From positions 11,990 to 49,431 of the forward strand of contig JAAVHS010000020.1 of the NCBI GenBank assembly GCA_014799575.1: 37,442 nucleotides of DNA. The letters run 5' to 3'. Under the pieces are notes generated by a model. That model was given only the letters and a program-made list of their open reading frames with translations, was not told the origin of the DNA and did no database searches. Source of the stretch: Clostridiales bacterium (GTDB taxonomy: Bacteria > Bacillota > Clostridia > Christensenellales > UBA3700). The translations under genes were made by a program, and so were the position numbers. Numbering within the stretch: position 1 is the first letter of the stretch; the number at the start of each line of letters is the position of its first letter. Below, one piece after another: positions 32,599-37,442 of this stretch.

Positions 32599-34017
32599 CT
32601 ACACTGCTTTTATAAAGTCTTTAATAATTCCGCTGCCATTTGGGATAGTTTCGTCGAGAGCAGTCCAAAGGTCGTCCTCGCTTGCAATGGCGAATTGATA
32701 TTTTTCGTAGTAGTTTTTCAAGGCTTTGAGCAGTGCGTCTTTGCCCAACGTGTCTTGGGCGTGTTTCCACATCATAAGCGATTTATTGTAGGTCAAATTC
32801 GTGTAATAATAGTTGCTCGGGAAGTCGGCAAGTTTTCCGCCGAGTCTGCCGACGGCAGGTTCTCCGACTGAGTTTTGAATATCGCAAAATCTTCTATACT
32901 GCGAGTACGCGTCGCTAATCATAAGGTCTGCGTATTCGACGTTGCAATGCTCGATGAAGTAGAGATAGGTCGAGTAATTCGTCAAGCCCTCGTCTTGCCA
33001 CGCGTTGATAAGGTTGTTGCTTCCCACGGCGGAGTACCACCATTGATGCGCGATTTCGTGGGCGACGACCTCTTCGTACGCCACGTCTTTTATTTCCTCG
33101 TTTATCACGCAAAGACTGCCGTATTCCATACCTCCCGCGACGAAAGGCATATCGGCAATCGAGAGACTGTCGTAAGCGTATTTTCCAAACGTCGCCGAGT
33201 ATACGTCAACGGCTCTTTTCGCGTATTCGAGCGTGTATGGATTAGAGCCTAGATAGTTGAATTCCACTCCCTTATATACTTCGGTCTTTTTGCTGAGCGA
33301 GGGGGATATGATAATCGCGAAGTCGCGGATATTTTCCGCTTTTGCGGTAACTTGCGTTTCGCCGTCCTCTTCGCTTGATTTGCTCTTTCCACTCGACACG
33401 TATTCGCAACCGTCAGGCAGGTTGAAATGCACTTCATAGTCGGCTACGTCCGAGAAGTAGGGGTCGCCTATCGCGCTAAATTCGTCGTAATACCACTCGC
33501 CGTCGACAAGCGCGCAAAGTTGAGGATAAAAGCCGGTGAGAGATACGCCTCGCTCATTGAAGCCGTATCGCAAAAGCGTGTTGGGCAGAGTAAGCGAATA
33601 GATGAATTGCACGTCGATATCTTCGCCGTTTTGAAGAGGTTGAGCGAGGTTGATAGTGATTAGATTCGTCTCAAAGTCAAAATCGTAATTCGCGAAATCC
33701 CCGTGTACTTGTTCAAGTTCAAAAGAGCCGAAACTCACGCCGTTGGGATATGCGCTTGCTTGTTCTTGCTGAGTAGCGGGCAAGGGCTTTTTGCTGTCGA
33801 AAGCGTTTGCGTATACGTTGAGTTTGAGGTTGTCGAGGGGCTTGCCCGAGTTGTTGACAAAATGCAGTTTTTGAGCGCACGAAACGCCCTCGTCGTCAAA
33901 GTCCAGCCACATCTCGTAAGTCGTGACGTTTTTGCTTTTTGCGCACGACGCCGTAGCCGTAAGCACGGACAGTAAAAGCGCGATTGCTAATATAATGGAT
34001 ACATACTTTTTTTTCAT
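32599..34017 (-). CDS. M1-family zinc metallopeptidase, predicted lipoprotein
   Basis: Extracytoplasmic aminopeptidase-like protein, 472 residues. The N-terminus MKKKYVSIILAIALLLSVLT ends in TASC, a plausible lipobox with C25 as the lipidated residue. The beta-rich N-domain spans about 30-230. The catalytic domain has GGMEYGS (cf. GAMEN, about 295), HEIAHQWW with zinc ligands H320 and H324 and base E321, and the third ligand E343 in DEGLTNYS, at the M1 spacing. The C-domain is short. No Shine-Dalgarno is present; a -10-like TACAAT ends 5 nt before the ATG, so the mRNA may be leaderless. Convergent with pfkA. Peptide scavenging or cell-envelope role is inference. Confidence 0.88.
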   Translation of the reverse strand: MKKKYVSIILAIALLLSVLTATASCAKSKNVTTYEMWLDFDDEGVSCAQKLHFVNNSGKPLDNLKLNVYANAFDSKKPLPATQQEQASAYPNGVSFGSFELEQVHGDFANYDFDFETNLITINLAQPLQNGEDIDVQFIYSLTLPNTLLRYGFNERGVSLTGFYPQLCALVDGEWYYDEFSAIGDPYFSDVADYEVHFNLPDGCEYVSSGKSKSSEEDGETQVTAKAENIRDFAIIISPSLSKKTEVYKGVEFNYLGSNPYTLEYAKRAVDVYSATFGKYAYDSLSIADMPFVAGGMEYGSLCVINEEIKDVAYEEVVAHEIAHQWWYSAVGSNNLINAWQDEGLTNYSTYLYFIEHCNVEYADLMISDAYSQYRRFCDIQNSVGEPAVGRLGGKLADFPSNYYYTNLTYNKSLMMWKHAQDTLGKDALLKALKNYYEKYQFAIASEDDLWTALDETIPNGSGIIKDFIKAV

Positions 34018-34022
34018 ACAAA

Positions 34023-34054
34023 ATTGTATGAGCGCATAAGTAGATTTATGTCAA
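34023..34054 (-). promoter_or_regulatory. Promoter abutting the M1 peptidase start
   Basis: Minus strand: consensus TTGACA (34049-34054) and TACAAT at 20-bp spacing (or CATACA at 18), ending 5-7 nt before the ATG. The start region is also a palindrome, CATACAA-TT-TTGTATG. Confidence 0.5.
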
Positions 34055-34105
34055 CTAAAACTGTCTTAATAGCATATTGTATGTAAAAACTACATAATTT
34101 TAATC

Positions 34106-34135
34106 TTGACACGCTATAAGCGTAGATATTATAAT
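34106..34135 (+). promoter_or_regulatory. Promoter of the SPFH/zinc-ribbon pair
   Basis: Consensus TTGACA, 18-bp spacer, consensus TATAAT. The spacer contains the palindrome CGCT-ATA-AGCG (34112-34122), a possible operator. A TATGTA/TACATA repeat lies just upstream (34080-34096). Confidence 0.7.
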
Positions 34136-34182
34136 TATATCGTAAATGGAAGCGAATTCCGATACGTTAGGAGGTATAATTC

Positions 34183-35325
34183 ATGGCATTTGAATTTTTG
34201 AAAAAACAGTTTAGAAAAGTCATTCAGTGGGAGACGGATAATTCGAACGACATTATCTATAAATATCCGTTGGATAGAAAGGAAGAAATTATGCGCAAGT
34301 CGACCCTTGTCGTAAGAGAAGGACAAAAGGCTTTGTTCATCAAAGAGGGCGTACTTGCCGACGTATTCGAGCCGGGTACTTACAGACTCGACGATATCAA
34401 AAACTTTCCTATCTTGACCCAACTTTATAATTGGAAATATATGTGGGAAAGTCCGTATACCGGCGACGTATACTTCATATCGACAAAGCAGTTCATCAAC
34501 ATGAAATGGGGCACTGCAAATCCTGTCATTATGAGAGACGCAGACTTCGGTATGGTCAGAATCAGAGGTTTCGGCGTTTACTCATTCTCGGTAGGCGTCC
34601 CTACGAATCTTTTGAGAGAACTTATAGGTTCTATGAGCACGTTCACCGTGAGCGACGTAGACGACTACTTCAAGAAGATAGTCACCGCGACTTTGTCCAA
34701 CGTAATCGCGGAAGCGCAATTACCTGCGCTTGACCTTGCAATGCATTATGACGAACTTGCTCAAATGGCAAAGCAAAAGTTCGCCGAAGAGTTTGAAAAA
34801 ATCGGTATTGAAATCGACGCGCTAATGATTGAGAATCTTTCCTTGCCAGAAGAGGTGGAGAAGATGCTCGACAAGCGTACCAACGTCGGCGTAATCAACG
34901 GCGCAATGCAACAGCACGCGCAACTCGAGACTTTGGAAGCGATGAAATCCGCGGCAAACAACACAAGCAGCGTAGGCGGCTTGGGAATCGGTATGGGCGC
35001 AGGTCTTGGCTTTGGCAGGGTATTTGCCGACAATATGAACGCTACCTATATGCCGTCGCCGAATAGTCCTGAGCAATCAAATCTCATCAAGTGTCCGAAG
35101 TGCAACGCAAGTATGAAGAGAGGCGCGAAATTCTGTCCCGAGTGCGGAGAGAAGATGATACAGCTCAAAGGTCAATGCCCGAATTGCGGAAAGGAACTCG
35201 CCGCAAACGCGAAGTTCTGTCCCGAATGCGGAGCGAAGATTGGCGCAAAGGCGTGCAAAGAGTGCGGACATGAATTGAAGGGCAATCAAAAATTCTGTCC
35301 CGAGTGCGGAGCAAAACAAGAATAA
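34183..35325 (+). CDS. SPFH-domain protein with three C-terminal zinc ribbons (YdjI-like)
   Basis: 380 residues. The N-terminal SPFH (stomatin/band 7-like) core spans about 1-230, with EGQKALFIKEGVLADVFEPG and a charged helix YDELAQMAKQKFAEEFEKIG. A glycine/methionine-rich linker (about 265-290, GGLGIGMGAGLGFG) follows, then three zinc ribbons from C304 on, each with CPxC or CxEC pairs ending in KFCPECG. This is the YdjI layout. In B. subtilis YdjI works with YdjG/YdjH to bring PspA to the membrane under envelope stress. Strong AGGAGG 8 nt before the ATG. Cotranscribed with the next gene (31 nt). Confidence 0.88.
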   Translation: MAFEFLKKQFRKVIQWETDNSNDIIYKYPLDRKEEIMRKSTLVVREGQKALFIKEGVLADVFEPGTYRLDDIKNFPILTQLYNWKYMWESPYTGDVYFISTKQFINMKWGTANPVIMRDADFGMVRIRGFGVYSFSVGVPTNLLRELIGSMSTFTVSDVDDYFKKIVTATLSNVIAEAQLPALDLAMHYDELAQMAKQKFAEEFEKIGIEIDALMIENLSLPEEVEKMLDKRTNVGVINGAMQQHAQLETLEAMKSAANNTSSVGGLGIGMGAGLGFGRVFADNMNATYMPSPNSPEQSNLIKCPKCNASMKRGAKFCPECGEKMIQLKGQCPNCGKELAANAKFCPECGAKIGAKACKECGHELKGNQKFCPECGAKQE

Positions 35326-35356
35326 GCGTAAATAAAACTTTTGAGGTTGGAAAGAA

Positions 35357-36472
35357 ATGTCATCAAGGCAAGACAAAGAATTCGACAAAGACGCAAACGC
35401 GCAAACTGAAGAGCAAAGACTTGACAGCGAAATATACAAATGTCAAAACTGCGGTAATTTCCTTCATTACGACCCGACGAGCGGAAAACTCAAATGCGAT
35501 TACTGCAAGACGTTTCAGCCCGTCAAAGTCGTGGAAAGCGCGGTAGAGTTGCCTTATCGCGACGACGTGGAAGAGGAGTTTGAAAGTTGGCAGGGCGTGA
35601 AAAGCGTCAAGTGTAAATCTTGCGGAGCAATTACCGTGCTGCCCGAATACGAGGTAGTCGTGCGCTGTCCGTTTTGCAACGCGTCGAATATCGTCGAGGC
35701 GGAGCAAGTCGGAGGATTGTTGCCCAACGGAATTTTGCCGTTTAGAATAAGCAAAGAAGAAGTGCCTGCGCGTTACGCCAGATGGCTCAAAAAGAAGCAT
35801 ATCGCGCCTTTCAAATTGAAGAAGGAAGCGCAACGGCAACCTTGCTCGGGCGTATACGTTCCCGTGTTCACTTTCGATAGCTATTGCGATTCGTCGTACT
35901 ACATTCGCTACGGTCGCTATTATACCGAGACGGTAGGTTCGGGAAAGAACAGACATACGGTCACAAGGACGAAGTGGTATACCGACAGCGGAAGAATTAC
36001 CAACTTTTTCAACGACGTGCAAGTCGAGGCGAGCAAGTCTATTACGCAAAAGAATTTGAGGAAGTTGGGCGGTTTCGACACGGACAATTCGCTTGAATAC
36101 CATTCGCAGTATATGTCGGGATATTCGGCGGAGAGATACGACAAAGGCCTTGACGACAGTTGGGGAGACGCAAAAGAGATGATGGACAAGGGCATGCGCT
36201 CTTTGATTATCGCTCAATACCACGCCGACGTGGTCGACTACGTGGAAATGAATAATCTGTATACTGAACGTACCTACAAATACGTACTTGTGCCTATATG
36301 GGTGTTCAATTACACATACGCAAAGAAGTCTTACGCTTGTATCGTCAACGGCAGGACGGGCAAAGTAATAGGTTCGTATCCTAAGTCGGTTTTCAAGATT
36401 GGAAGTATCGTGCTTGCAATCGGCGCGGCAGTGGGACTAATCGCGTGGCTGTTTTTGAAATATTTTATATAA
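35357..36472 (+). CDS. Zinc-ribbon membrane protein (YdjG-like)
   Basis: 371 residues. Two N-terminal zinc ribbons with Cys pairs at 29/32 and 47/50, and at 86/89 and 104/107. A central soluble region (about 120-340) contains VPVFTFDSYCDSSYYIRYGR and a repeat-poor beta-rich domain. One transmembrane helix at about 347-369 sits near the C-terminus (IGSIVLAIGAAVGLIAWLFL), so the ribbons face the cytoplasm in a tail-anchored-like arrangement. Databases often name such proteins PriA-like or TFIIB-type zinc ribbon; that is a domain resemblance only. Pairing with the SPFH gene suggests it is the membrane anchor of that complex. No PspA or YdjH homologue is in the window. Confidence 0.78.
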   Translation: MSSRQDKEFDKDANAQTEEQRLDSEIYKCQNCGNFLHYDPTSGKLKCDYCKTFQPVKVVESAVELPYRDDVEEEFESWQGVKSVKCKSCGAITVLPEYEVVVRCPFCNASNIVEAEQVGGLLPNGILPFRISKEEVPARYARWLKKKHIAPFKLKKEAQRQPCSGVYVPVFTFDSYCDSSYYIRYGRYYTETVGSGKNRHTVTRTKWYTDSGRITNFFNDVQVEASKSITQKNLRKLGGFDTDNSLEYHSQYMSGYSAERYDKGLDDSWGDAKEMMDKGMRSLIIAQYHADVVDYVEMNNLYTERTYKYVLVPIWVFNYTYAKKSYACIVNGRTGKVIGSYPKSVFKIGSIVLAIGAAVGLIAWLFLKYFI

Positions 36473-36536
36473 ATCGATAGCCAAAAGGCTAATAATATTG
36501 TATACTTGATTTATAATAATTATGGGAGGCATAAAT

Positions 36537-36731
36537 ATGGCAGTTACAAAGGATATGCTTATAGCTGACGCTCTTCAACAGGAAAACGGCGAGGAAATCG
36601 CAAACGTGCTTTTGAGCATCGGTATGCATTGCTTCGGTTGCGCAATGGCAAGAGGCGAAACTATCGAGGAAGCGGCAATGGTTCACGGCGTTGACGTTGA
36701 CGAACTTGTCAAGAAATTGAACGAAGTATAA
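36537..36731 (+). CDS. DUF1858 domain protein
   Basis: 64 residues from the ATG at 36537, chosen because GGGAGG lies 8 nt upstream; an ATG at 36522 lies before that box. MHCFGCAMARGETIEEAA with C32 and C35 is the DUF1858 signature (S-I-G-M-x-C-x-G-C), a small helical domain found alone or fused to redox and hybrid-cluster proteins. It probably binds a metal or forms a disulfide; role unknown. Single gene followed by a strong terminator. Confidence 0.88.
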   Translation: MAVTKDMLIADALQQENGEEIANVLLSIGMHCFGCAMARGETIEEAAMVHGVDVDELVKKLNEV

Positions 36732-36762
36732 TATCGCTTGATTTCGACTTATAAGAATAAAT

Positions 36763-36796
36763 AAAACGCAAGATGAAAGTCTTGCGTTTTTATTTT
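36763..36796 (+). terminator. Terminator after the DUF1858 gene
   Basis: AAAACGCAAGA, loop TGAAAG, TCTTGCGTTTT, then TATTTT. 11-bp perfect stem. Confidence 0.92.
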
Positions 36797-36896
36797 ACTC
36801 TTGTCAATATTGAGGTGAAAAAAACTGAATTTCTAGAAAAAATACCTATTTTTCCGTCGAATATATAAATTTTACATAAATTTTACATTCATTCGA
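36797..36896. other. AT-rich gap with an 11-bp tandem repeat
   Basis: AAATTTTACAT occurs twice head to tail at 36867-36888, just upstream of the rpsJ leader promoter. It could act as an UP-element-like A/T stretch. Nothing else supported. Confidence 0.35.
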
Positions 36897-36925
36897 TTGC
36901 TTATTTTTCTTTTATTATGTAAAAT
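36897..36925 (+). promoter_or_regulatory. Promoter of the S10 operon leader
   Basis: TTGCTT, 17-bp spacer, TAAAAT. Predicted start near 36932, leader about 190 nt. Confidence 0.6.
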
Positions 36926-36931
36926 CAGTTG

Positions 36932-37122
36932 TGCTTATGCCGAGAGGGATGAAGCGGGAGGTTACTTCTTATATAAGGAGAGAACTTCCGTGGACAAGAG
37001 TCCGACAATCGGGCGACTAACGGATTTGGGCTATTCTGCAAGCCCATTTTTAACGGCAGAAGTGGAACGCACGGAAGTGCAATAGAAAAAAATAAGAAAA
37101 GTTAGGAAAAGGAGAAAGAAAA
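36932..37122 (+). promoter_or_regulatory. Structured 5' leader of the rpsJ (S10) operon
   Basis: Several helices are readable: GGAGGTT/AACTTCC (36957-36963 with 36983-36989) capped by CTTCTT-ATAT-AAGGAG; GGAC-AAGA-GTCC (36992-37003); a terminator-like hairpin at 37027-37051. Two pairings compete: ACTTCCGTG (36984-36992) with CACGGAAGT (37070-37078), excluding the first hairpin, and TTCTGC (37034-37039, the terminator loop) with GCAGAA (37056-37061), forming a pseudoknot or alternative. This is consistent with ribosomal-protein autoregulation. I cannot assign it to a named RNA family from memory. Confidence 0.6.
37027..37051 (+). terminator. Attenuator-like hairpin in the rpsJ leader
   Basis: TGGGCT, loop ATTCTGCA, AGCCCA, then TTTTT. 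Short stem, but in the right place for premature termination about 70 nt before rpsJ. Confidence 0.5.
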
Positions 37123-37431
37123 ATGGCAGGACAAACAATCAGAATCAGACTAAGAGCGTACGACCACAACCTTATCGACGTAGCGTCGGATAAGATAGTT
37201 GAGACGGCAAAGAGAAGCGGCGTACAGGTTTCAGGACCTATCCCACTTCCTACGGAAAAGGAAATCGTTACGATTATCAGAGCGGTTCACAAGTATAAGG
37301 ATTCGAGAGAGCAATTTGAATTGCGCACTCATAAAAGACTTATCGATATATTGAACCCCACTGCTAAGGCGGTAGACGCGCTTATGAAACTCGATTTGCC
37401 CGCTGGCGTTGATATTCAAATCAAGCTCTAA
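37123..37431 (+). CDS. rpsJ: 30S ribosomal protein S10
   Basis: 102-residue ribosomal protein, complete in the window. Starts [19 protein letters not shown] and contains [15 protein letters not shown] and the conserved RTHKRLIDI, all S10 hallmarks; also the NusE partner in antitermination. AAAGGAG lies about 9 nt before the ATG. It is normally the first gene of the S10-spc ribosomal cluster, which should continue past the window with rplC. Confidence 0.98.
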   Translation: MAGQTIRIRLRAYDHNLIDVASDKIVETAKRSGVQVSGPIPLPTEKEIVTIIRAVHKYKDSREQFELRTHKRLIDILNPTAKAVDALMKLDLPAGVDIQIKL

Positions 37432-37442
37432 GCAAATCAATA

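Noticed and set aside
36897..37085. 62-codon protein gene upstream of rpsJ
   Set aside because: Its start would lie in the -35 box of the rpsJ leader promoter and the region is dominated by RNA pairings. Only the shorter GTG version is kept as a finding.
1..37442. Novel defence, secretion or biosynthetic gene system
   Set aside because: All but a few genes belong to recognised housekeeping or carbohydrate families; no cluster of unknown genes with shared orientation was found.

Overview
The window looks like chromosome of a member of the Bacillota, most likely class Clostridia and probably an uncultured gut-type lineage. This rests on the glgB-glgC-glgD-glgA-glgP order with the Clostridia-type non-catalytic subunit GlgD, the murB-PHP-whiA-dnaE-pfkA run, strong AGGAGG ribosome binding sites, many extended -10 promoters (TGnTATAAT), and U-tract terminators. 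It is mostly core housekeeping and storage-carbohydrate DNA. I see no phage, IS element, CRISPR array, toxin-antitoxin pair or defence island.

Layout: 1-2315 holds the start of hpt (minus, cut by the window edge) divergent from glmS. 2348-5733 holds a lone, AT-rich GH38 alpha-mannosidase next to a tRNA-Ser(GCU). 5733-9851 holds an AT-rich gap, a two-repeat DUF1508 protein, an RlmI-type rRNA methyltransferase, malQ and a translationally coupled GNAT acetyltransferase. 9865-13405 holds a TetR regulator divergent from a PlsC-like acyltransferase, then a MATE exporter. 13549-24092 is a complete glycogen locus: branching enzyme, both ADP-glucose pyrophosphorylase subunits, synthase, phosphorylase and a GH13 hydrolase. 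With malQ it covers glycogen synthesis and breakdown. 24253-32388 holds an orphan membrane-anchored protein, then murB, a PHP phosphatase, whiA, dnaE and pfkA. 32599-37431 holds an M1-type lipoprotein peptidase, an SPFH/zinc-ribbon protein paired with a zinc-ribbon membrane protein, a DUF1858 protein, and rpsJ (start of the S10 ribosomal operon) behind a long structured leader.

The most unusual signals are not genes. (a) Two 126-128 bp near-palindromes lie in two convergent intergenic gaps (24094-24219 and 32447-32574). They share a CGTAC-N5-GTACG apex and T/A tracts at the same distance from the centre, so they look like one uncharacterised repeat or RNA family. (b) The rpsJ leader has an attenuator-like hairpin and mutually exclusive pairings. 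(c) Several genes (rlmI, the M1 peptidase, possibly murB) have a -10 box directly against the start codon and no Shine-Dalgarno, suggesting leaderless transcripts. (d) GlgA, GlgP and DnaE carry lysine-rich low-complexity tails absent from their usual family cores.

All functional calls come from reading motifs in translated sequence. No database search was run.
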